From: Eutypa lata
Taxonomy: Eukaryota > Ascomycota > Sordariomycetes > Xylariales > Diatrypaceae
Length of the DNA: 64,000 bases
Assembly (NCBI GenBank): GCA_022661535.1
Contig: JAKULF010000006.1
Location: forward strand, 496,001-560,000
Direction of reading: 5' to 3'
Each line of letters opens with the position of its first letter. The stretch's first letter is position 1. Under the pieces are notes generated by a model that saw only the letters and a list, made by a program, of their open reading frames with translations, was not told where the DNA came from and ran no database searches. Below, in pieces: positions 47,793 through 59,326 of this stretch. The position numbers and the translations under genes are program-made.

Positions 47793-50640
47793 ATGGCTTC
47801 CAAACTTACTCGGTAAGTTCCTAGCAGACATGTCATAATCTATTCATGACTATATCATTGTTTGACTTCTTTGCTGACCTCCTGAATTTTAGTATTGCCA
47901 TTGTCAATGATGACAAGGTACGATACATTCCCTGCGACACTTGGCCCTGCGAACATGAGCCCCGCTATGCTATGCACCATGCGCTCGCTATACGCCACAT
48001 ATCATTTTCAACATGCTTTACTACACATAATATACGATATATGCTACTTGCTACACGCCACGTAGCTGGTAGACCTTAGTTATTTTACTAACTAATTATA
48101 ATCTTTTATAGTGCAAACCCAAGAAATGCCGCCAGGAATGCAAGCGATCGTATGTCCAATAAGCTGCCCCCCCTCCCCCCCTTTCCTATAAGACTGGCCT
48201 ATTCAAACACATACTAATAGAGGCCCTTACAGTTGCCCCGTTGTCCGCAGTGGAAAGCTATGTATCGAAGTGGCCCCTGACTCCAAGCTTGCCTTTATAT
48301 CAGAGAGTCTCTGTATTGGATGTGGTATCTGTCCTAAGAAATGCCCATGTAAGTCTATATACATATGAATATTGGAGTCATAGGAATTAACTGGTAACTA
48401 CAGTTGATGCTATTACTATCATCAACCTGCCCACCAACTTGGATACTCAAGTCACCCACCGATATTCCGCCAACAGCTTCAAGCTTCATCGTCTTCCTAT
48501 GCCCCGACCTGGTCAAGTTCTTGGCCTGTAAGCAACCCCTATTACCCTTTTTGCCTTCTGTACGTCACATTACCTGAAAGCATTGCTGACTATAACTGTA
48601 GGGTGGGGACGAACGGTATTGGCAAATCAACTGCTTTGAAGATTCTCAGCGGAAAGTTGAAGCCAAACTTGGGAAGATACGACAATCCTCCCGACTGGGA
48701 AGATGTCATCAAGTATTTCAGGGGTTCCGAGTTGCAGAGTAAGTATCCAGTGATCAGCATTCTACTGTTCGTACCTCGTGTATAGGAACTTATGATCGTG
48801 TTAGACTATTTCACCAAGCTACTTGAAGATGATCTGAAAGCTGTTGTTAAGCCTCAGTACGTCGACCAGCTTCCTCGAGCCGTCAGAACACCAAACAAGA
48901 CGGTTAAATTTTTGCTTGAGCACCGGGCTGCTATGGGAAACATAGATGCGGTTCTTGATGTACTTGAACTCCGCCATCTCCTGGACCGTGATGTGGACAA
49001 GCTTTCTGGTGGTGAGCTCCAGAGATTCGCCATTGGAACTGTCTGTGTTCAGAAGGCAGATGTGTATATGTAATACATCCTTGACAACCTCTCTACTGAT
49101 ATTATGGTATGAATTTACTGACTTTCTACAGGTTTGACGAGCCCTCGTCCTATCTCGATGTTAAGCAACGTCTTTCCGCTGCTCGAATGATTCGGTCGCT
49201 CTTGGCCTCTGACAACTATGTCATCGTTGTCGAACACGTAAGCCGTCTCTCAGCCTATTCCTCGCCTAGTCCCCCCTCACCTCCTGAAGTCACTTCTTGT
49301 TGAAGGTCATTTGGAAGTGGGGCTACTCATTGAAGCATCACCCAATCCTAGAACATTTAATATAAGGCCACTACTAACCCTAAATGTTACAGGATTTGTC
49401 CGTCCTGGATTATCTTTCTGATTATATTTGTGTGCTCTACGGTCGACCTGCTGTGTATGGTGTAGTGACTCTACCCTACTCGGTTCGTGAAGGCATCAAC
49501 ATCTTCCTTGATGGTCACATTCCTACCGAAAACCTACGATTCCGAGATGAATCCTTGACCTTCCGTATTTCCGAGGGTGCCGATGATTTCCAGTCTTCTC
49601 AGGATCGTGCCTTTAGTTACCCTAGGATGGAGAAAACCCTGGGCGACTTTAGGCTACGTATCGACTCTGGTAACTTTACCGACTCCGAAATCGTCGTGTT
49701 GATGGTAATATACTACACTACCCAGAAAGGCTTGGTATACTTTTGCTAAAGATGACGATAGGGTGAGAACGGTACTGGAAAGACTACCTTCTGTAGACTG
49801 TTGGCTGGAGCTCTTAAGCCGGATGGTACAAAGAAAGTTCCCGACATGAGGATCAGCTTGAAGCCCCAGACCATTACTCCGAAATTCGAGGGCACTGTCC
49901 GCCAACTGTTCTTCAAGAGGATAAAGCAAGCCTTCCTGTCGCCCCAGTTCCAAACCGATGTTGTCAAGCCACTTAAGCTTGATGATTTCATTGACCAGGA
50001 GGTGAAGAACCTCTCCGGTGGTGAACTTCAACGGGTAGCAATTGTCATGGCTTTGGGATTACCAGCCGATATCTACTTGATCGACGAGCCGTCCGCTTAC
50101 CTCGATTCGGAGCAACGTATCATTTGCGCTCGTGTTATCAAGCGCTTTATTATGCATGCTAAGAAGACGGCGTTCATTGTCGAGCACGATTTCATCATGG
50201 CCACTTATCTGTAGGTCTACCATATTCATCTCGATTGTAGAGCACAGTCCCTACCCGGAAGGGTCAATTCTTACAAAAAACCACGAAACCTCCTTTTCAG
50301 AAACATCATAGGCTAACCTGGACCATTGTAGTGCCGATCGTGTGATCGTCTTCGATGGACAGCCCGGTGTCGATGCCCATGCCAACACGCCCGAATCGCT
50401 GCTCACCGGCTGCAACTCCTTTTTGAAGAACCTCGATGTCACGTTCCGTCGTGACCCGACGAACTACCGCCCCCGAATCAACAAGGGCAATAGTCAGTTG
50501 GATCAGGAGCAAAAGCTAGCAGGCAACTACGTGAGCTGCCCCCTCCACAATTTCATTATTGTCACTTGCATATATATGGCCATATTTGCTAACAAATGCA
50601 CCGCCGCACGCAGTTCTTCCTGGAGGAGGACAGTTCTTGA
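47793..50640 (+). CDS. RLI1: Ribosome-recycling ATPase ABCE1/RLI1
   Basis: Twelve exons join into 605 residues: 47793-47812, 47893-47917, 48112-48149, 48233-48348, 48404-48527, 48602-48738, 48805-49069, 49132-49237, 49393-49704, 49762-50210, 50332-50530, 50614-50640. The N-terminal domain binds two [4Fe-4S] clusters ([14 protein letters not shown] and [11 protein letters not shown]). Two ATP-binding cassettes follow, with Walker [10 protein letters not shown] and GENGTGKTT. Each has a signature LSGGELQR and a Walker [11 protein letters not shown] or [10 protein letters not shown]. No membrane domain is present, as expected. ABCE1 splits ribosomes after termination and aids initiation and ribosome export in the cytoplasm. 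All catalytic residues are intact and length is normal for the family. The first three exons are tiny (20, 25 and 38 nt). Confidence 0.97.
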
Positions 50641-52880
50641 AATTTCGGGCGTTCCGAAGCACAACGGCCATAACAAAAATGGCTACCACGATCATCATCA
50701 GTATAATACCCCCGGTCATCATGATCACCCACTATCAGGTCCCGGCGTTCTAGGCGCTCAAAAGCAAAGCAGAAGAGGCAAGCGTGAGGATGTTTGTAAC
50801 AAGGGCGGAGGCGCCCACGGGAGTTCGGGTCTCGGCGATGAAGGCGCTGGGCATGGGGAGGATGGCGGCGGTGGTGACGAGCCCGATGGTTAACACCGGC
50901 GACGGCGGTCTATCCCCTGTTTTTTGGGTTTTTGCCTGGTCCTGCGGAGATGTGGCAACGATCTTTTGCTAACTACTAGTGACGCTTATACTACGGGAAA
51001 CGAGAAACCTCTCCTAAGCTCGAGGCAGAGAGGGACCTTGCAGTAAAAGGTTTAGCAAGCGTCAAGCTATGTACAATATGTAACTACCTACCTAGTTAGC
51101 ATGCGCACTCTGCAGATTGAGGGGCGAAAAAACACAAGAACGGGTCAAGTGGGTGACCGCCGTCCGTCCGCACACGTCGTTTTTAAGGAGGCGCGTGCGG
51201 GATATATCTACCTAGGTATCTACCTACATATCAGACAGTTAGATATCTAGGTTTGTGGTCCTATACTAGAGGGGTGGGTGACGGCTACATAGTTTCTTAC
51301 CCACCTACCTACGTACCTAGGATAGATAGATAAATAGATCCTTTACTTAGAGGATACGATACATGAATAAAGAAAATGAAAAGAAAAAAAAGAATATATC
51401 TCAAGAGAGGAAGGAGGTTTAATTTCTTCTTCTTCTTCTTCTTCTACTCACGTGGTTTGGTTCAGGAAGTTAAGTACCTTTGAAGTTGCTAAGTAAGAAA
51501 AACATTTAGATGACATGTGTGGAGGAGATGAGTGAATACATACATAATACCTAAGTTAAGTAGAGGTAGGTATCTAACTAAGATATATATTGGCCGTGGT
51601 GGTGACGGCATTGAGAGTATATAAATAAATCAACCAGTCAGCTAGTCTGTCTAATACATCTTTTATACGCTTTACAATGCATGAGCCGTAGCGTAGGTAG
51701 TAAGGCTTCTTTCTCGACTCGATTCGATTCGGGAGGACAGAGGCGCCATGCTTACTACATGTATATTGAAGTCGGGTAAAGAAACATGTGAGCATCAATT
51801 ATGACTACCTACTTCCCGAGCAGATAAGTTACCTAAGGTATCTATCTATCTACTATAGGCCTCTACCTCCAACTCACTACCTACGAAACTAACGTGAAAA
51901 AGCAAGGCAATTAATTTGCTCGCTCTCCCACGTAGCAATGCGAGATAAAAAAGTCAGTATGTTCATAAGCCATACCATAAAGCATAGTACGAACATGTCA
52001 TCCCCACACAGAGATATACGAGAACGTTTGCCTGCCTGCCTGCCTGCCTTCCTCTCTCCCTCTGTCTCCAATACAAATTAAACCGGGCACGCACACACAC
52101 ACCCTCGTAGCCAATTTTAGTTCCCCCTTTTTTCTTAATCGTGATAAAATAAAGAATGTGAACAATAAAGGGGAAGAAGGGATGCCAGGAAGAAAGAAGA
52201 AGAAAAGAGAAGAAAAACACAACAGCACCTAAAGCCCCACCCATTCAGCACCCTCCCCCCTTCCCCCCTTCCCCAACATGACCGAGCGACCAACTGACTG
52301 ACTGATGGATGATGGATGATGAACGAACAAAATTTTTTATCTTGATTGATAGATCAACCATCTATCTTTCTATCTATATATCTTCGTAGTCGTCTTCCTC
52401 TTCGAAAAGAAAGAAAGAAAAAAGAGAGAAAAAAAAGGACTGGCTCCCTGTGCTTCTTCCTAGTAGTTTTCCATGCCCAAGTTTCCGATGACAACAATGA
52501 AAAGAGAGAGTAGAGCAGCATGGAGCAAAAAACGTACTTTGACTTGACTTGACTGATTGGTTTGCTGGCTGGCCGACTTCAAGCACTCCTGAAAGAAAGG
52601 AAATCTCACCCCCTTTTTTTTGTCGTCTTTTCTGGTGTCGCCAATTATACTGCCAAAAGAATAGCAGAGACTGTCTTTCAAATCAAGAACTTATTATTAT
52701 GATCTGCCTTGACAGTGTGTGTATGTATGCATGCATGCATCCAAGGGTTGCGCGTACTAGATATTGCCATTACTTTCGCCTTTTGTGTTTTGTTTCTGCC
52801 GCTGCCGTCGTACGTGGAACGTCAGTCATCGAGTCTGAGATCATCAGACGTCGTTGGTTTGGTCGGGGAGTTGGAGTTTT
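50641..52880. other. Convergent intergenic region (RLI1 / PRP40)
   Basis: About 2.2 kb. The first 260 bases are GC-rich (GGCGGAGGCGCC.. style) and contain short open frames on both strands, including a hydrophobic one on the minus strand, without a start or family match. The rest holds TACCTAGGTA-type palindromes (about 51075-51320), a TTC run at 51425-51444, a CCTG run at 52029-52049 and purine/pyrimidine tracts. No gene is supported. Confidence 0.45.
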
Positions 52881-55722
52881 CTAATCCTCCTCGATCTCGC
52901 CCTCCTCGCTGCCGGAGTGGAGGCCCGGGTCTTCCTTAGCAGATGGTTTTGGCTGCGGGGGTTCTTTCTCCTTCTGCTTGGGGGCAGCTGCAGCTGCGGC
53001 TGGAGCTGGAGTTGGAGCCGGTGCTGATGGTGCTGCTGGTGCTGGTGCTGGTGCTGGTGTTGCTACTGGTGGTGTCCTAGTCTTGTGACGTCCATCACGG
53101 TGGTGGGGAGAGCGCTCACGCGGTGTTCTCTCTCTCTTGAGTCTCTGTTCCTCGTAATTAGTTATAGCTCTTGTTCTCATCTTTAAATAAAGGGGTCTAG
53201 TAATTTACCTTTGAATCCCTAGAATCGCGGCGATCATCCTCATCTTCGGCCCTGCGACGCCGCGACGACGTCGGACGCTCGTCGCCGTAGGGGAGCTCCT
53301 CGACAGGCCCTCTTTCGACTCGGCGGCGGTAGAGCCTCTCGCGCTCTTCCTCGCGGTCCCGTCTCTCTCGATCGTAATGGCCCGGAGCATCATCACGCCG
53401 TGATCGGGGGCGATACTCTCTGTCGCGGTCACCGGGACGTTCGCGTTCGCGATCACGGTCCCGTTCACGATCGTGGTCACCACGATCTCTATCCCGTTCG
53501 CGCTCCCGGTCTCGGTCGCCGCGGCCTCGATCTCTCTCACGCTCCCGATCTCTCTCACGGTCCCGGACGTCACTACGGTCACGGTACGAGTCCGAAGGTC
53601 GACGGTCAGACAACAAGGTTTCGGCCATGCTTGACTTACGATGGTTCTTCTCGCGCTCGGCGATAGCTTTGCGGCGATCGGCTTCGTAAGCGTCGGGCTC
53701 AGGGCTCCGACTGTGGCGGGAGGGGCGCACGCGTTCACTACGGTGAGAGCGATCTCCTCTTTCTCTGTCTCGATACGTACCACGATCGACAGGGGACCGC
53801 TCGCGGCGCCTGTTATGGCGATCCCTGTCTTCCTCCTCACGGTCCTTCACGCGCCGCAGCACCTTCTCGAAGGCACCGCGACGGGCCTCTTCGGAGTTGA
53901 CGGCCTGGAACTCGGGGGCCCGGACAAGACGTGGTCGGATCTTTTCCCACGTGTCGTCGGCCTGGAGTGGAGGTTCCAGGTGCTTGATGTGGGACCGAAG
54001 TTCGTCAATGGCTCTTCTCTGTTGGCGCTCAGTGTGCTTATCCTCATCGGAACGTTTAGACTTCCTTTCTTGAAGCTATAAATGCGTTAGTATGTGTGAC
54101 GCATATATAATATAGGCAAGTAACGTACCCGTTCGAAGATAAGCGTTAATATATCACGACCAATGTTAGCAGTTCGTCGATCATTCTTGAGGACTGTGAA
54201 AAATTCATCAAAAGTTGTCTTGGGGGTGAACTCAAAACGATTGTCCTGTATGTGAGGTAAGTTCGTGTCCATAATTGAATTAGCAAGGGTAAGGGTAAGA
54301 ACATGACTTACGTCCATAACGTCCAATATGTCGTTTCTCGTTCCACGCAAGGCGCGCTCCTCTTCTTCGACAACATCCCAGAACAAGTCGAGAGGGGTCG
54401 AACCCCCCTGGCCACAGATGGCCTTGAATCGCTCGTCATTTTCGATTAATGGCAATATCTGCTTCCACTTGGTACCAGCCTTGATGGTTCCAGCTTTACG
54501 CAAATCTTGAAGCAAATCGACGAAGCCGTCCCGGTTCTTACGCTCAATGCGAAGCTTCTTGTTCTTCTGACGTTGGCGCGTTTCGTTGAACGAGCGCTCC
54601 AAAGCCTTGATATGGTTTTGGAAGGCGGTGAGAATGTCAAAGCTGGTGAGAGTCTTATATTTCTCCTCATTTTGGAAGGGGGCAGTGGCTTTCAAGATGT
54701 TTTGCGCCTCAGACCAACGAGTGTAAGGCTCCAGCTCGAGCTTAGGAAGGAGTTCAATGAGGCCATCCATAGCACTCTTCCTCAGGTTGGCTTGAGTCTC
54801 GACATGCGTCTTCTTAAGCTCGGCAATGTAATCTTCAAATAACTGACGTCGCTCATCCTCGTTGTTTGTAGAGCGGAAGATGGTTTCTCGTTCGATGATA
54901 GGACGGGCAGTCTTCCAGCGCGTGTAATGTTTAATCTCGGGGTGACTCTTGAGCATGGTAGCGAAGTCAGCGCGCAGTTTTCCCAATCTCTCTTTTGCCT
55001 TCTCTTTATCTTGGATGATCATGTCGTGGCAATATTGTTCAAAGGCATCCTTTCTATCCTTCGGGTCCTTAATCGAGCGATACTGGGGATCCTTGATAGT
55101 AGCTCGCATAGCCTGGTCCCAGGTCCAATCGGGCTGGACACCGCTCCGGCGAAGTAGCTTAGTGAAAGCAGCATGCGCTTCTTCGGGTGTCGCATATTCA
55201 GGCTCGATACTAGCGGTCACAAAGTTCTGGACACGGGGATCGTTGCCGTAGGTTAATTGGCGGGATTCGGGGAAGACTTCTCGTTGGTCGCGATGGTCGT
55301 ATCTTGAGTCCTGGTAACCTCCGCCACCGCCACCGCTACCGCCACCACCACCGGAGTTATAGGGAGTATGAGGTCTATGAATATAGTTAGTATCAATCTG
55401 TCTTCAACATGATACTATTCAGTAATACTTACGCGGGTGTCGAGGGAATGCTGTCTTGACCAAGCGCCTTGCGGTAGGCGTCAGGCATCTCCCAAGAGCT
55501 TTGTTTAGACTCCGTATTATACCAATACTTGCGACCCCCTTCAGCAGTGTATTCCTTCCAAGGTTGATTGGCTAGAGCACGCTCGGCAGGACTCATGAGG
55601 TCTTCAGGCTTGGTCCATTGCGTGACCTTGGTGATGGAATTATAATAGTAAACGCGTCCATCTTGACTTTTGTACTCTTGCCAAGGGTTTGGCTGGCCAT
55701 AATGGCCATTTACCCCATTCAT
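52881..55722 (-). CDS. PRP40: U1 snRNP-associated splicing factor PRP40
   Basis: Five exons on the minus strand (55722-55433, 55374-54312, 54245-54129, 54075-53209, 53180-52881) join into 878 residues. Two WW domains lie at about residues 10-42 and 52-85 (PWQEYKSQDGRVYYYNSITKV.. and PWKEYTAEGGRKYWYNTESKQ..). A Gly/Ser linker follows, then a series of FF domains (for example AHAAFTKLLRRSGVQPDWTWDQA; RPIIERETIFRSTNNEDERRQLFEDY; LRKAGTIKAGTKWKQI). PRP40 bridges U1 snRNP at the 5' splice site and branch-point-binding factors early in spliceosome assembly. Unlike the short yeast protein, it ends in a long Arg/Asp/Glu repeat tail (about 600-770), a Pro/Ala segment and an acidic SEEGEIEED end. Upstream ATGs at the 5' side are out of the conserved region; MNGVNGHYG is the family-like start. 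Intron 2 (54246-54311, 66 nt) is in frame without a stop. Confidence 0.94.
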
Positions 55723-56366
55723 CGTAACGGAAAGCACGATGATGGTATTAATGTGATGCGATTTGATGCTACTATGAAACTTTAAAAGTAAAATAGGAAC
55801 TGCAGGTGCTTCCAATGACCGTGAACGAAAAATGAGAATTTTCTGCACGAAAAAATAATAGCTACAAGCTAAGGCGTCTTAAGAATAAACTGAAGAGACA
55901 CACAGGGAGTATAATCGTGTTGGCTACGATGCCGTTGTTTGCGCAGATTCGATGGGAAGGATTGTAAAGAGGAGGCTGAAAATTATTGATAAATTAGGTA
56001 TGCAAGTAATGATCGCGATCGGCACCAACTGAATGCGACGTCTTATTCACTAAGGTACCCGTTAGTTATGTATGTTCAATTTTAAGGTTAGTATTGTGGA
56101 ACATGCACAGCCACAGATAGTTATATACTCGCCTTATTATCCCTCTAAGGTTAGCTACACCTGCATACATACATACCTTGGAGCTCCCCCGATTTGGAAG
56201 TCGACATTCAATTCAAGCCAGCCAAATCCTATTAGTTAGTTCACTATTATGCTGGGTATCACGTTGAACTCCTGAAACTACTTCACAAGAACAACAACTT
56301 CTTGGAGCAAGGCGAGGGACAATTCCACAACTCGTCGCATACACGCCTAGTATAAAGAAGGCAGAA
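55723..56366. other. Divergent promoter region (PRP40 / TRS65)
   Basis: A 644-bp spacer between two divergent start codons, so it must contain both promoters. AT-rich and without ORFs; no canonical TATA box with convincing spacing stands out. Confidence 0.5.
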
Positions 56367-58579
56367 ATGGAGGAGGATGCAAGTCAGGAGACCAGCTCTC
56401 AATCAGCTTTGGACTTTATAGATAATTCCAGCCTCACCTATTTCATACCCCAATCCACGAGGTTTCAGCTACAAGATGAATTCGACGAGGGCAACGGCAA
56501 TAGCCATAAGGACAAATCATATGAGGATATATTCAAATCGATAGAGCGGCGGGAGTCGCTATTCTTCGGTAGGCTCAGATGTCCAGCGCCATGAAGTCCC
56601 CCCTTTCTCACTGTACTCATTCCTAGACCCCAGATGAATCCGTCGACGTCTACCTCGTGCTGCGAACCGCCCACGTCCAGGACAACATCCTGAAGTCTTA
56701 CTTAAGGAGGCTGGTCATAACCCTCGAAACTCAGATCACAAGCGGCAATGCGCCCGAGAACGATCATCTGCCTACCAATTCCGAAGTCATCTATTCAGGC
56801 ACCGTCGACGAATCGGAGGATCCTGTTATACTCTCCGAGAAGGCAGCCGTCGACCAAAACGACAGAGACGACGACAGCGACGATGGCGACGACGATGATG
56901 AAGAAGATCATGAAGATAGGTACATATACGCCGTATGGAAACTTTCGGTATTCCTAGGAAGGCCAAGGATGCGGCTACAAACCCCATCGGCCATCTTCAC
57001 TACAACAGCAAGTCTCAAGCCAGCTGCTGCCGACCACCTGTTATCCTCCTCCACGTCCAGCCTCCGAGACACCAGCAACGGCAGCAACGACTACCTACCA
57101 AGCGGCATGCCATTCGGGCTCAACCTACTCGAAGCCTTCGGCTCCGACCCTGCTATGAACGGGATCAAGCCGCGCCTCTCCGCACTGCGCGTGTCGCGCG
57201 TAGCGCCCGTCACGCAGCAAGCGAAGGATATGCTACGGCCCATCCGTGTCTTGCCCAAGCAGCTCACGCTGCGCATCTACCCGGCGATGCACTCGCGCAT
57301 CCGGTTCTCGCGCCCCCACAGCACGGCCGTGATGCCAAATAGCAACGGCGGCGCGGCCGTCATCATCGCCATGCTCGAGATCGACTTCACGCCCTTCTTC
57401 GAGTGCGAGATCCTGCTCCGCTCTATTGACGTATCCGTGCGAGGGGACGACGGGGGTAGCGTCGTCGTCGATGACCTGACTGGTGGTGCTGGTGGGTTGT
57501 CGCTACCGCTCTCGTGCGTCGCCCATGACCACGTCACCTTCCTGTACCGCATCGCGCCGGCCGCCTCTGCGTTGGAGGACAACATGATATCCAAGTACCC
57601 GAGCCGCGAGCTCTCCATCTCCATCGGCGCAACAGCGCTCGCGGAGCCCGGGATCTGCGAGCCGACGCTGCGCATGGCGTGGGGAGCCACCGTCGACTTC
57701 ACCTTGCCCCTCAACCCGGGGTACGGCACGGTGCTACAGCCGATCCAGCGATCGCACCGGCCGAGCCAGCTATCGATCGGCGGGGGCGCCGACACGGCCG
57801 CGTCGCTGACGGCGCCCGCCGTCTCGCGCCCAGACTCCATCCCCTCCCTGGAGGCCGCCACGTCCCGTACCAACAACAACAATAACGCTGGTGTTTCTAC
57901 TAACAGCACTTCCAGGGAGACGTCGTTCTCGGAGCTCGGCATCACCGTCACCATCTCGGCGCCGCCCGCATCGCAGAAAATATACCCTGGCGACGCGTTC
58001 GCCTGGTCCGTGTTTGTTGTCAATCGCGCCCCGCTGCCGCCCAACGCATCGGCGACGGCAGCAGGAGGAGGGGCATTAACCCCGACGGCACCCCCGAGAA
58101 AACTGGCACTTATGGCGATCCCGCGACGGCGCCGCCACGACGCGCGCGTCAACCGGCCCCCGTCCGTCTCTTCGTCATCGCAAGTCCCCTTCCCCACCAC
58201 CAGCGTCACTAACGGCGGCGGCGGCGGGGGTGGTGGCCATTATTACGACAGGAGGGCATCATTATTACAACAACACCCAACGCAGCCACAGTACCAGCAG
58301 AGGGACCGCACCATAGCAGACGCCGTCCTCGACGACGCCGTCGTGCACGCGATGCAGCGCGGCAGCAGCGCGCTGGACGACGCGGCGCCCCTGGCGTCGC
58401 TGAGCGCCGACGTCCGGGTGGGTCCTCTGGCCCCCGGTGCGTGTCACGCTGCCGAGCTGCGGTTCCTGGCGTTGCGGGCGGGCGTCCACGCTGTTGAGGT
58501 CGTTAGGGTCGTCGATCTGGGGAGCAACGAGCATGTAGATATCAAGGAGCTACCCACTATTTTGGTGGAGAGTCGGTAG
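56367..58579 (+). CDS. TRS65: TRAPPII complex subunit TRS65
   Basis: Two exons (56367-56568, 56634-58579) join into 715 residues. FKSIERRESLFFDESVDVYLVLRT, spanning the junction, and LKSYLRRLVITLETQI match the start of fungal Trs65. An acidic DDDSDDGDDDDEEDHED stretch follows, then IYAVWKLSVFLGRPRMRLQTP. The middle has beta-sandwich (Ig-like) segments, and the end VGPLAPGACHAAELRFLALRAGVHAVEVVRVVDLGSNEHVDI is the conserved C-terminal domain. Trs65 is a fungus-specific part of the TRAPPII exchange factor, which activates Ypt31/32 Rab GTPases at the late Golgi and contacts Arf1-related factors. Low-complexity Asn, Ser and Gly runs occur between domains. The family assignment comes from recalled sequence pattern rather than a search, so the confidence is below that of its neighbours. 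Confidence 0.82.
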
Positions 58580-59326
58580 CTACATAACTAGAGAGGATGT
58601 TGAAGGATTTGGGAGGAACGGACGAAGGAAAAGGGGGGCGAGGCGGGGAGGATAGGAGAGGGGGGTATGTTGGATGGAAAGGCGGAGAAAGGGAAGGGGA
58701 CGGAGGGGCTAAGAGGAATGAGCAATGAATGTTGAAACTAGAGATAGCTTGAGCGAGTGATATGGGATGAATGATCTCAGATGATAGAACTGTCTATGCT
58801 TTGTCTGATATCAAGCAGGTTGTTAGGGAGCGTGGTGTAGATGGTGTGTGTATATGTGTCCCTGTTGCTATTCTCTATTAAGAGTTTATTTTACGACCGA
58901 CTGCCTATTCACTAACCAAAGATCAAGCCTTGTTAGAACTACTTGTTTAGCTAAGCCTGAGGCGTGTAGTATAGTCATGATTCTCTCGTTTGTTGATTAC
59001 TAGTCTACTTAGCTACAAGGCTGGTACGCTTATATGCGATGGTTCCAGAGGTATAGTATAAGTGTACAGTCGTCAGTTTACTTTTGAAGTCTTTCGTTTT
59101 GAATGCAGGTACATCAATAGCAAAAGATCATAGGAGGTATCGAAATAGCCAGTTTATTTACTCATCCATCCATTCATTTTCCGGGTGGCTCACATGTGAA
59201 CACATACATCTTTTAGACCCTACTGCAACAATCAAATAACCTCCTAAGCCGACCAGAAGTATGTAATGTAGCTATCTATATCTAGCTTACCTAAAAGTAG
59301 TCAACTATGTTACGCTGAGAGCCAAC
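58580..59326. other. Convergent intergenic spacer (TRS65 / DIS3)
   Basis: A 747-bp spacer starting with a purine-rich, G-rich stretch (about 58600-58720), which would be TRS65 3' untranslated sequence, then AT-rich DNA. No ORF is supported. Confidence 0.5.

Noticed and set aside
57277..58209. A 310-codon ORF antisense to TRS65
   Set aside because: It mirrors the GC-rich codon pattern of the TRS65 exon and has no domain or splice logic of its own.
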